A stretch of 5,318 nucleotides of DNA from Balneolaceae bacterium (GTDB lineage Bacteria; Bacteroidota; Rhodothermia; Balneolales; Balneolaceae): assembly GCA_007126675.1 (NCBI GenBank), contig SLAU01000180.1, positions 1 to 5,318 of the forward strand. The letters are read 5' to 3'. The translations under genes were made by a program, and so were the position numbers. The notes below the pieces were generated by a model. That model did not search any database. It saw only the letters and a program-made list of their open reading frames with translations, and was not told the DNA's origin. Shown piece by piece: positions 1 to 5,318 of the stretch; within the stretch, counting starts at the first letter, position 1, and every line of letters starts with the position of its first letter.

Positions 1-354
1 TCACTGAACAGATTCACACCGTTTGGTGTATTGAAAACCCGGAATGGAATACCTTATGAAGGCAGAGAATATTGGCAGGCAGCTGTTGAGCATAACTTCA
101 GGTCAATTCCATTTGAGCTGCTTGGTTTACGTACGTTGGCAGACAAAGGGTGGGGAATCATCGCATTTACCGGGGCAGGCAACACTTCAGCACCTGAAGA
201 GATATTGGGATATAAACCCATGACTTCAGGAGGTGTACATACCGAAGCCGGCATCAGCCTGAACAGTATATTCAGTATTCTCAGAATTGATTTTGCAAAA
301 CGTCTGGATGCTCCCGGAACATATATCGGTTTTAGCATTCCAAGGTATTTTTGA
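1..354 (+). CDS. C-terminal end of an outer-membrane beta-barrel protein (DUF5686/Omp85-like), 5' truncated by window
   Basis: The frame is open from base 1 to the TGA at 352-354, giving 117 residues. The TTG at 31 is only an in-frame codon, because sensible coding runs upstream of it, so the true start lies outside the window. The fragment alternates amphipathic beta-strand-like stretches with turns: EHNFRSIPFELLGL, a Gly/Ala-rich strand (GWGIIAFTGAGN), then GVHTEAGISLNSIF and LRIDFAKRL. It ends in the aromatic residue Phe (PRYF), the usual signal at the end of outer-membrane barrels recognised by the BAM machinery. The order 'EHNFR..PF.LLGL', 'G.H.E.GISL..IF...R.DF..RL' resembles the last strands of Bacteroidota DUF5686 or surface-antigen (Omp85-like) proteins. 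That assignment comes from memory of the family and not from a search. The role of the whole protein cannot be judged because its N-terminal part is missing. A terminator follows 13 bases after the stop. Confidence 0.65.
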   Translation, partial: SLNRFTPFGVLKTRNGIPYEGREYWQAAVEHNFRSIPFELLGLRTLADKGWGIIAFTGAGNTSAPEEILGYKPMTSGGVHTEAGISLNSIFSILRIDFAKRLDAPGTYIGFSIPRYF

Positions 355-360
355 CGCCAT

Positions 361-396
361 AAAAAAAGGGGGCTGAATGTTCAGCCCCCTTTTAAT
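361..396. terminator. Bidirectional intrinsic terminator between convergent genes
   Basis: A perfect 9-bp stem, GGGGGCTGA (368-376) with TCAGCCCCC (381-389), closes a 4-base loop ATGT. It is flanked by A7 on the left (361-367) and TTTTAATTT on the right. Because the left A-run reads as seven U on the minus strand, the hairpin can end transcripts from both directions. It lies 13 bases after the stop of the barrel gene (+) and 28 bases after the stop of the lipoprotein gene (-), so it most likely serves both. Confidence 0.92.
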
Positions 397-417
397 TTGA
401 TTTATACTATTTGATGA

Positions 418-1398
418 TTAGTCATCAAAAGTAACCGGATCCACAGCTTCATGTTCTTGTGGAGTAAACGGATAAGGGTTGAGTGCATGAGACTCAGCTC
501 TTCTGTTTCTCTCACAACCCGGAGTGTCAGCATCACGCTCATCTTCAGCACATGGTACCGGTGCTTTTCCAAGTCCTCGATACTCAATTCGGTCTTCGCT
601 GACTCCATTATTCTTGTAGAAGTCAACTACTGAATTGGCTCGGCGTACAGATAATCTCAGGTTGTACTGATCGCCACCAACATGGTCGGTATATGCATCT
701 ATACGTACACGGAATGCAGGTGCCTCAAGTAGTTTTTCAACGTTCGCGGAGAGAGCCTGTGCAGCTGCATCAGTAATATTAGACCTGTCGAATCCAAAGT
801 TTATTGTAGCTAGTTCTTGAATAAATGGAGGATCATTAGGATCTAGTGGGTCAGTTCCCATCTCGATTTCCTGGCCGTCTGTGAAACCATCACCATCAGT
901 ATCAGGATTCAGCGGATCGGTTCCATAAACATTTACTTCATCTCCATCTGTAAGTCCGTCACCATCTGTGTCAGGATTCAGCGGATCGGTGAAATATTCG
1001 AATACTTCTTCACCGTCAGTTAGTCCGTCACCATCAGTGTCAGGATTTAATGGATCAGTACCATAAATAAGCACTTCATCTCCATCAGAAAGTCCATCGC
1101 CATCAGTGTCAGGATTTAACGGATCGGTACCATGGACGTAAATTTCGTCATAATCTGAAAGTCCATCACCATCAGTGTCTGGATTCAGCGGATCGGTTCC
1201 GTAAACATAAATTTCGTCGTAGTCACTCAGGCCATCGCCATCAGTGTCTCTTTCCATTAGTTCTTCATCAGAAAGAGATAGAAGCCATTCAAGTGTAACT
1301 GGATCTGGTTCTGGTCCAGGGCCACTGGTACCACAGCCATGTAAGAGCAGTCCAGCAAATAAAATTGCAGACAACAAAAATGTAGGTGATTTAATCAT
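418..1398 (-). CDS. OmpA-family peptidoglycan-binding lipoprotein with thrombospondin type 3 repeats
   Basis: A 326-residue envelope protein. Residues 1-21 form a lipoprotein signal peptide (K3, hydrophobic core about 6-19) ending in the lipobox L-H-G-C, with C22 the lipidated residue; His at -2 is unusual but tolerated. A Gly/Pro-rich linker (23-33) and an acidic stretch follow. Residues 51-187 are six tandem DTDGDGxxDxxE repeats of the thrombospondin type 3 kind, expected to bind calcium and act as a stiff spacer. Residues about 197-303 are an OmpA C-terminal domain: NFGFDRSNIT, then YTDHVGGDQYNLRLSVRRANSV, then NRRAE. D238 and R253 have the 15-residue spacing of the Asp/Arg pair that binds diaminopimelate in peptidoglycan. 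The likely role is to tether the outer membrane to the cell wall. ATG at 1396-1398 is chosen because it gives the signal peptide and has a good ribosome binding site. C283 and C295 may form a disulfide. The last 24 residues are acidic and Pro-rich. No partner gene is adjacent; it is probably monocistronic. Confidence 0.93.
   Translation of the reverse strand: MIKSPTFLLSAILFAGLLLHGCGTSGPGPEPDPVTLEWLLSLSDEELMERDTDGDGLSDYDEIYVYGTDPLNPDTDGDGLSDYDEIYVHGTDPLNPDTDGDGLSDGDEVLIYGTDPLNPDTDGDGLTDGEEVFEYFTDPLNPDTDGDGLTDGDEVNVYGTDPLNPDTDGDGFTDGQEIEMGTDPLDPNDPPFIQELATINFGFDRSNITDAAAQALSANVEKLLEAPAFRVRIDAYTDHVGGDQYNLRLSVRRANSVVDFYKNNGVSEDRIEYRGLGKAPVPCAEDERDADTPGCERNRRAESHALNPYPFTPQEHEAVDPVTFDD
838..1248 (-). 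repeat. Six tandem 69-bp repeats encoding thrombospondin type 3 (calcium-binding) units
   Basis: This stretch encodes residues 51-187 of the lipoprotein. Five units are exactly 23 codons (69 bp) and the last is 22 codons. Each carries DTDGDG(L/F)(S/T)D followed by a variable E-rich middle, then TDPLNP; the last ends TDPLDP. Unit 4 has Phe instead of Gly before TDP. The DxDxDG pattern is the known calcium-coordinating loop of these repeats. At DNA level the units are clearly related but carry many synonymous differences, so this is not a fresh expansion. Confidence 0.95.
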
Positions 1399-1403
1399 AA
1401 AAT

Positions 1404-1410
1404 TCTCCTG
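1404..1410 (-). promoter_or_regulatory. Shine-Dalgarno site of the lipoprotein gene
   Basis: On the minus strand the bases read CAGGAGA, with AGGAG at 1405-1409 and six bases before the ATG. It fixes the start at 1396-1398. It stands out because neither gcvP nor the receiver gene in this window has such a site. Confidence 0.8.
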
Positions 1411-1494
1411 TACAGGTTAAAGTGAGTTTAATATTTCTGAAGTTATTGATTTTAGTAAAAAAAACATAACCAATCATATTTATAAAAAGCTTTT

Positions 1495-1527
1495 TTTGAT
1501 TTCTAATTAATAAACATCATATATTTG
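1495..1527 (+). promoter_or_regulatory. Bacteroidota-type promoter of the tRNA-Ala gene
   Basis: TTTG at 1495-1498 matches the -33 element. TATATTTG at 1520-1527 matches the -7 consensus TAnnTTTG exactly, and the two are 21 bases apart, as in known Bacteroidota housekeeping promoters. Transcription should start a few bases after 1527, giving a short leader before the tRNA at 1543. The match is by eye; no start site was measured. Confidence 0.7.
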
Positions 1528-1542
1528 GCCATAATCAACAAT

Positions 1543-1616
1543 GGGGCTATAGCTCAGCTGGCTAGAGCGTCGCGCTGGCAGCGCGAAGGTCCGGGGTTCG
1601 AATCCCCGTAGCTCCA
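1543..1616 (+). tRNA. tRNA-Ala (anticodon GGC)
   Basis: The 74 bases fold into a complete cloverleaf. The acceptor stem pairs GGGGCTA with TAGCTCC, followed by A73. The D arm is GCTC/GAGC. The anticodon stem is TCGCG/CGCGA around loop CTGGCAG, giving anticodon GGC, which reads GCC and GCU. The T arm is CGGGG-TTCGAAT-CCCCG. The third acceptor pair is G3-U70, the identity element recognised by alanyl-tRNA synthetase, which independently confirms alanine. CCA is not encoded and must be added after transcription. The gene stands alone between its own promoter and terminator, outside any rRNA operon visible here. Confidence 0.98.
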
Positions 1617-1620
1617 CATT

Positions 1621-1665
1621 AAAAGCAGGGTAAACTCACAGAATTGAGCGTATCCTGCTTTTTTT
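1621..1665 (+). terminator. Intrinsic terminator after tRNA-Ala
   Basis: GCAGGGTA (1625-1632) pairs with TATCCTGC (1651-1658), including one G-U pair. After a small AA/CG internal loop the stem continues as CTCA/TGAG. It is followed by seven T (1659-1665) and preceded by AAAA, which can extend the pairing. It starts 9 bases after the tRNA, so it ends the tRNA transcript and separates it from gcvP. Confidence 0.85.
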
Positions 1666-1797
1666 GTTTTAACTATTCAGTACTTCATCAGTAAACAGCA
1701 AATCACGTTTCAATTAAATTGTTCCCGGGAAACTTTTTGACTGCTAAAAATTTAAACACCAATATAACTGATTCATGTTCAAATCACATAAAAAGGG

Positions 1798-1805
1798 TAT
1801 CTTTG
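1798..1805 (+). promoter_or_regulatory. Candidate -7 promoter box for gcvP
   Basis: TATCTTTG fits TAnnTTTG exactly. No convincing TTG -33 element sits about 19-21 bases upstream; TGTT at 1775-1778 is the nearest weak candidate. If used, transcription would begin near 1812 and give gcvP a leader of roughly 110 bases that contains the hairpin at 1827-1872. An 8-mer with six fixed bases can occur by chance, so this is tentative. Confidence 0.4.
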
Positions 1806-1826
1806 GACGATATTTGCCATAGCATA

Positions 1827-1872
1827 AATCAGGAAGTACGGAAACCAATTGAGACCGTACAATGTTCTGATT
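1827..1872 (+). promoter_or_regulatory. Structured 5' leader hairpin upstream of gcvP
   Basis: Two helices stack into one long imperfect hairpin. The outer one is AATCAG (1827-1832) with CTGATT (1867-1872), extended by AA (1834-1835) with TT (1865-1866) past a bulged G. The inner one is GTACGG (1836-1841) with CCGTAC (1855-1860), reached across a bulge AATG, and it closes a 13-base loop. No U-run follows, so it is not a terminator. It ends 49 bases before the gcvP start. A regulatory role is inferred from its position only. Confidence 0.45.
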
Positions 1873-1921
1873 GTTCAATGTTTCAATTAAAGTGAAAAAT
1901 CTAATTACCACTACTTAAAAA

Positions 1922-4831
1922 ATGCCGATTGATTTTAATAAAGAGCTATTTGCGAATCGCCACATCGGGCCGGATTCTGAACAGATCGAAGAAATGCTTT
2001 CAGTTTGTAATGTTGAAAGCGTTTCACAATTAATTAAAGAAACGATACCAGAAGGTATACGACTTCAAAAGCTCCTGAATTTACCTGAGGCACTTTCAGA
2101 AGATGTGTATTTGGACTCAATGAAAGAACTGGCTTCAAAGAATCAAATCTTCAGATCATATATCGGAATGGGGTATTACGAAACTATTACTCCAAATGTA
2201 ATTCTGCGAAATGTACTTGAAAATCCAGGCTGGTACACAGCGTATACACCCTATCAGGCCGAAATTGCTCAGGGAAGACTGGAGGCTCTTGTAAATTTTC
2301 AGACGGTTATAACCGACCTGACCGGTATGGAAATTGCAAATGCATCTTTATTGGATGAAGGAACTGCGGCGGCAGAAGCAGTTTCGATGCTGCACGGAAA
2401 GCGTAAAGGCGCAAAAAGAAAAAGTGCCAATACTTTTTTTGTTAGTGAAAACTGCCATCCGCAAACAATTTCGGTTTTGAAAAATCGAATGGAGCCAATT
2501 GGTATTCAGCTTCAGATCGCTTCTGTGGATAATCTTGATGTCACATCACCAGACTTATTTGGAGTTCTGTTGCAGTATCCTGGAACTGATGGAGAGGTGA
2601 CGGATTATTCAGCTCTGATTAGTGCATGTAAGGAAAATAATATATCTGTTGCAGTTGCTGCTGATCTTCTGGCTCTTGTTTTATTGAAATCACCGGGATC
2701 GATGGGAGCTGATGTTGTTTTTGGGTCGGCGCAGCGTTTTGGGGTGCCAATGGGATATGGCGGTCCTCATGCGGCCTATTTTGCAACTAGAGATGAATTT
2801 AAGAGGCAAATTCCCGGAAGAATTATCGGTGTTAGTCAGGACGCTGATGGTAACCCGGCGTACAGAATGGCACTGCAAACAAGGGAGCAGCATATAAGAC
2901 GAGAAAAAGCTACATCAAATATTTGTACTGCTCAGGTTCTGCTGGCAGTAATTTCCGGTTTTTATGCGGTTTACCATGGACCTGGCGGACTCAGAAAAAT
3001 TGCCGAACGTGTACACGGCCTCACCAAGCTCGCATATAAAGGTCTGCAAAGCTTAGGCTTCGAAATGCGGCACGATCTCTATTTCGATACTCTTGCAGTT
3101 AAAGTTAAAGATAAGGAGCTTATTGAACGGGTGAGGACACAGGCTCTTGCCAAAAAAATGAACTTCAGATATGAAAAGTCTTACATAGGTATTTCATTTG
3201 ATGAGTATAAAACTATTGAAGATTTAGAAGATCTACTTTCAGTTTTTGCAAAAGCTGCCGGGATAGCCGCTGATTTCGATGTTAAATCTGCATCAAAAAA
3301 AATTGAAGTAAATTATCCGGATTCATTGACAAGAAAGGAGCCTTACTTAGAGCATCCGGTTTTCAATCAGTTCCACTCAGAGCATGAAATGCTACGGTAT
3401 TTGAAGTTACTCGAAAATCGTGATCTGGACTTAACTCATTCAATGATCTCGTTGGGCTCTTGTACGATGAAGCTGAATGCAACTGCTGAGATGATTCCAT
3501 TAACCTGGCCCGAGTTTGGTAAAATTCATCCGTTTGCTCCCAAAGAACAGGCAGAAGGCTACCACACACTGTTTGAAGAACTTTCAGATTGGCTGGCAGA
3601 AATAACCGGCTTTCATACGGTTTCACTTCAACCCAATTCCGGCGCTCAGGGAGAATATACCGGATTGATGGTAATTCGCGAGTTTCACAAGGCAAGCGGA
3701 AATAGCCACCGGAATATTACAATTGTACCTTCTTCAGCTCATGGTACAAATCCGGCAAGTGCGGTTATGGCCGGAATGGAAGTAGTTATTACAAAATGTG
3801 ATGATAAAGGAAATATAGACCTCGACGACCTCAGAGAAAAAGCGGAGAAACACAGTGAAAATTTAGCCGCCCTGATGGTTACTTATCCATCAACTCACGG
3901 AGTTTTTGAGGAGGATATAAAGGAAATATGTGAATTGATTCATAAACACGGTGGCAGGGTTTACATGGACGGTGCAAATATGAACGCACAGGTGGGTTTA
4001 ACTTCTCCTGCAATTGTAGGCGCAGACGTTTGCCATCTCAATCTTCATAAAACCTTTTGCATTCCACATGGTGGCGGCGGACCAGGTATGGGCCCGATTG
4101 GTGTAACCGGGGAGCTCTCACCATTTTTGCCCGGACATGATGTTGTGGATACAGGTGGTGAAAAAGCTATAAAAGCAGTTGCTTCTGCTCCTTTTGGCAG
4201 TGCAAGTATCCTAACAATATCACATGGATATATCCGAATGATGGGTGCCGATGGTTTGACTCGGGCCTCTGAAATTGCGATTTTGAATGCAAATTATATA
4301 AAAGATCGATTAAAGAACCATTACCCGATTCTTTACACTGGTAAAAAGAATCGATCGGCTCACGAATTTATCATCGACATTCGGGATTTCAAGAAAACCG
4401 CCGGAATTGAGGCAGTAGATGTTGCAAAGCGTTTAATGGATTACGGATTTCATGCACCAACAATGTCATTTCCGGTTGCCGGTACACTGATGGTAGAGCC
4501 AACTGAAAGTGAATCAAAAGTTGAGCTCGACAAGTTTTGTGAAGCGATGATCGGTATCAGAAACGAAATTGAGGAAATTGAACAGGGTATCGCGGATCCT
4601 GAAGATAATGTGTTGAAGCATTCTCCACATACCGTACGTGTTGTTATAAATGAAGAATGGACAAGGCCGTACAGCCGCGAAAAAGCAGTATTTCCGGTTG
4701 ATGAATTGAGATTTAATAAATTTTGGCCTGCAGTAAGCCGTGTGGATGATGCATATGGTGATCGTAATCTTATGTGTACGTGCGTACCTGTTGAGGAGTA
4801 TACAAGCGGTCAGGAGCCTGTTTCTGTTTAA
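1922..4831 (+). CDS. gcvP: Glycine dehydrogenase (aminomethyl-transferring), glycine cleavage system P-protein
   Basis: GcvP is the PLP enzyme that decarboxylates glycine and transfers the aminomethyl group to the lipoyl arm of H-protein, working in the cytoplasm with GcvT, GcvH and lipoamide dehydrogenase to feed one-carbon units to tetrahydrofolate. The product is 969 residues, close to the E. coli length of 957, so it is the full-length fused form and not the split GcvPA/GcvPB type. The N-terminal half begins with NRHIG (12-16), SYIGMGYY (79-86) and NASLLDEGTAAAEA (140-153). The C-terminal half carries GSCTMKLN (512-519), SSAHGTNPASA (604-614) and HLNLHKTFCIPHGGGGPGMGP, where K710 is the expected PLP-binding lysine (K708 in E. 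coli). The tail CTCVPVEEY is also typical. The ATG at 1922 gives the conserved N-terminus; upstream is A-rich with no Shine-Dalgarno site. No other gcv gene is adjacent. No frameshift or missing motif is seen. Confidence 0.98.
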   Translation: MPIDFNKELFANRHIGPDSEQIEEMLSVCNVESVSQLIKETIPEGIRLQKLLNLPEALSEDVYLDSMKELASKNQIFRSYIGMGYYETITPNVILRNVLENPGWYTAYTPYQAEIAQGRLEALVNFQTVITDLTGMEIANASLLDEGTAAAEAVSMLHGKRKGAKRKSANTFFVSENCHPQTISVLKNRMEPIGIQLQIASVDNLDVTSPDLFGVLLQYPGTDGEVTDYSALISACKENNISVAVAADLLALVLLKSPGSMGADVVFGSAQRFGVPMGYGGPHAAYFATRDEFKRQIPGRIIGVSQDADGNPAYRMALQTREQHIRREKATSNICTAQVLLAVISGFYAVYHGPGGLRKIAERVHGLTKLAYKGLQSLGFEMRHDLYFDTLAVKVKDKELIERVRTQALAKKMNFRYEKSYIGISFDEYKTIEDLEDLLSVFAKAAGIAADFDVKSASKKIEVNYPDSLTRKEPYLEHPVFNQFHSEHEMLRYLKLLENRDLDLTHSMISLGSCTMKLNATAEMIPLTWPEFGKIHPFAPKEQAEGYHTLFEELSDWLAEITGFHTVSLQPNSGAQGEYTGLMVIREFHKASGNSHRNITIVPSSAHGTNPASAVMAGMEVVITKCDDKGNIDLDDLREKAEKHSENLAALMVTYPSTHGVFEEDIKEICELIHKHGGRVYMDGANMNAQVGLTSPAIVGADVCHLNLHKTFCIPHGGGGPGMGPIGVTGELSPFLPGHDVVDTGGEKAIKAVASAPFGSASILTISHGYIRMMGADGLTRASEIAILNANYIKDRLKNHYPILYTGKKNRSAHEFIIDIRDFKKTAGIEAVDVAKRLMDYGFHAPTMSFPVAGTLMVEPTESESKVELDKFCEAMIGIRNEIEEIEQGIADPEDNVLKHSPHTVRVVINEEWTRPYSREKAVFPVDELRFNKFWPAVSRVDDAYGDRNLMCTCVPVEEYTSGQEPVSV

Positions 4832-4912
4832 AAATGTAAAAAATACCCGGTTCTCATAAAGCTTAGAAAAGATTAATTAAATCTATTGGTCAATCTATAT
4901 ATCTTCACTACC

Positions 4913-5302
4913 ATGGAAAAGGAATCTAAAAACAAGAAAAAAGTAGTTATTGTAGAGGATGACAAGCTTTTAGCAATCGTTTTGAAAAAGATGGCTAATT
5001 CACTTGATTACGAAGTTCTCGATATAACGAAGACTGGCAAAGATGCTGTTGCTTCTGTAAAAAAGCATAAACCAGACCTGATTTTCATGGATATTGTGCT
5101 CGAAGACGATACGAGCGGAATTGATGCAATGAAAATGATCAGAGAATATTCTGATGCTCCTGTAATATACATTACCGGGTTGGAAGATGTCTCTGTTCGC
5201 AAACAAGCCGCTGGGGTTCCAAATTCATTTTACATGCTGAAGCCTGTAAATATTGCCGAGCTCAAGATGGCCATGCATAATTCTGACTTATTTGCCGCCT
5301 GA
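4913..5302 (+). CDS. Stand-alone response regulator receiver (REC) domain protein
   Basis: A 129-residue, CheY-like single-domain protein that should be phosphorylated on aspartate by a histidine kinase or phosphotransfer protein. After a Lys-rich start (2-10), strand VVIVEDD gives the acidic pair D16/D17. PDLIFMDIVLEDD gives phospho-acceptor D60. VIYITG gives the switch Thr T88, and FYMLKPV gives Y107, conserved K110 and cis-Pro P111. All receiver landmarks are present, and there is no DNA-binding or enzymatic output domain; the gene ends at TGA 5300-5302. The extra acidic turn after D60 (LEDDTSGIDAMKMIRE) resembles receivers that pair with PAS-type sensor kinases in this bacterial group. 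I prefer the ATG at 4913; an in-frame TTG at 4886 would add nine residues (a leading Met, then VNLYIFTT before the ATG) with no support from the fold. No Shine-Dalgarno site is visible. It lies 81 bases after gcvP on the same strand with no clear terminator between, so read-through is possible. Confidence 0.93.
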   Translation: MEKESKNKKKVVIVEDDKLLAIVLKKMANSLDYEVLDITKTGKDAVASVKKHKPDLIFMDIVLEDDTSGIDAMKMIREYSDAPVIYITGLEDVSVRKQAAGVPNSFYMLKPVNIAELKMAMHNSDLFAA

Positions 5303-5318
5303 TACAATACTACTATAA

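Larger units (their letters stand above)
1617..1921. other. Non-coding gap between tRNA-Ala and gcvP
   Basis: These 305 bases hold no credible protein gene on either strand. They contain the tRNA terminator (1621-1665), a 10-bp palindrome TTCCCGGGAA (1722-1731), a candidate -7 promoter box (1798-1805), and a foldable leader (1827-1872). They also contain two copies of the 12-mer GTTTCAATTAAA (1707-1718 and 1880-1891). The rest is AT-rich and shows nothing I recognise. Confidence 0.75.

Noticed and set aside
402..633. Small open frames on both strands inside the lipoprotein gene (402-626 minus, 451-633 plus)
   Set aside because: They overlap the OmpA domain coding region in other frames and show no protein-like composition or start signals.
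1471..1478. Minus-strand -7 box (TATGATTG) for the lipoprotein gene
   Set aside because: It has one mismatch to TAnnTTTG and no TTG-like -33 element at the right distance, so I cannot support it as a promoter.
1543..1616. tRNA gene as an integration site for a mobile element
   Set aside because: No integrase, no repeated tRNA 3' end and no foreign-looking genes are present in the window.
1707..1891. CRISPR-like repeats, because GTTTCAATT starts many CRISPR repeats
   Set aside because: There are only two 12-base copies, 173 bases apart, with no regular spacers and no cas genes. This does not make an array.
1806..1921. Glycine riboswitch upstream of gcvP
   Set aside because: The purine-rich conserved cores and paired-aptamer layout of that class are not visible, and the leader of about 110 bases is too short for the usual tandem form. 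The helices seen do not match its arrangement.
3363..3695. 110-codon minus-strand frame inside gcvP
   Set aside because: It lies wholly within a highly conserved part of gcvP, has no recognisable domain, and is best explained as an antisense shadow. The same applies to 2690-2893 (-), 2712-2897 (+), and 5000-5206 and 5008-5202 (-).
4886..4912. TTG start at 4886 for the receiver protein
   Set aside because: The extra nine residues add nothing to the receiver fold, no Shine-Dalgarno site precedes the TTG, and the ATG at 4913 starts at the usual distance before the first strand.

Overview
The window looks like an ordinary chromosomal segment from a marine or environmental member of the Bacteroidota or the related Rhodothermota/Balneolota. 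Three things support this. Two promoter-like sites match the Bacteroidota -7 box TAnnTTTG. Two of the three complete protein genes lack a Shine-Dalgarno sequence and have A/T-rich leaders. The protein types (a DUF5686-like barrel end, and an OmpA lipoprotein with thrombospondin type 3 repeats) are common in that group. Base composition is moderately AT-rich. The phylum-level guess is inference, and I cannot name a genus.

Layout from left to right: (1) 1-354, + strand, the last 117 codons of an outer-membrane beta-barrel protein whose start lies outside the window. (2) 361-396, a strong hairpin between convergent genes that can terminate transcription from both sides. (3) 418-1398, - strand, an OmpA-family lipoprotein with six 23-residue calcium-binding-type repeats between its lipid anchor and its peptidoglycan-binding domain. 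(4) 1495-1665, + strand, a self-contained tRNA-Ala(GGC) unit with promoter, tRNA and terminator. (5) 1666-1921, a gap holding a possible promoter and a structured leader. (6) 1922-4831, + strand, full-length gcvP, the glycine-decarboxylating P-protein of the glycine cleavage system. (7) 4913-5302, + strand, a stand-alone response-regulator receiver domain.

The genes do not form one pathway. The first two proteins are envelope components that meet tail to tail. The tRNA and gcvP are housekeeping genes. The receiver may be read through from gcvP, since no terminator is visible between them, but its partner kinase is not in the window. I see no mobile element, CRISPR array, phage gene or defence system, and nothing that amounts to a new biological system. 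The points most worth a second look are the structured gcvP leader, the repeat array of the lipoprotein, and the orphan receiver next to gcvP.
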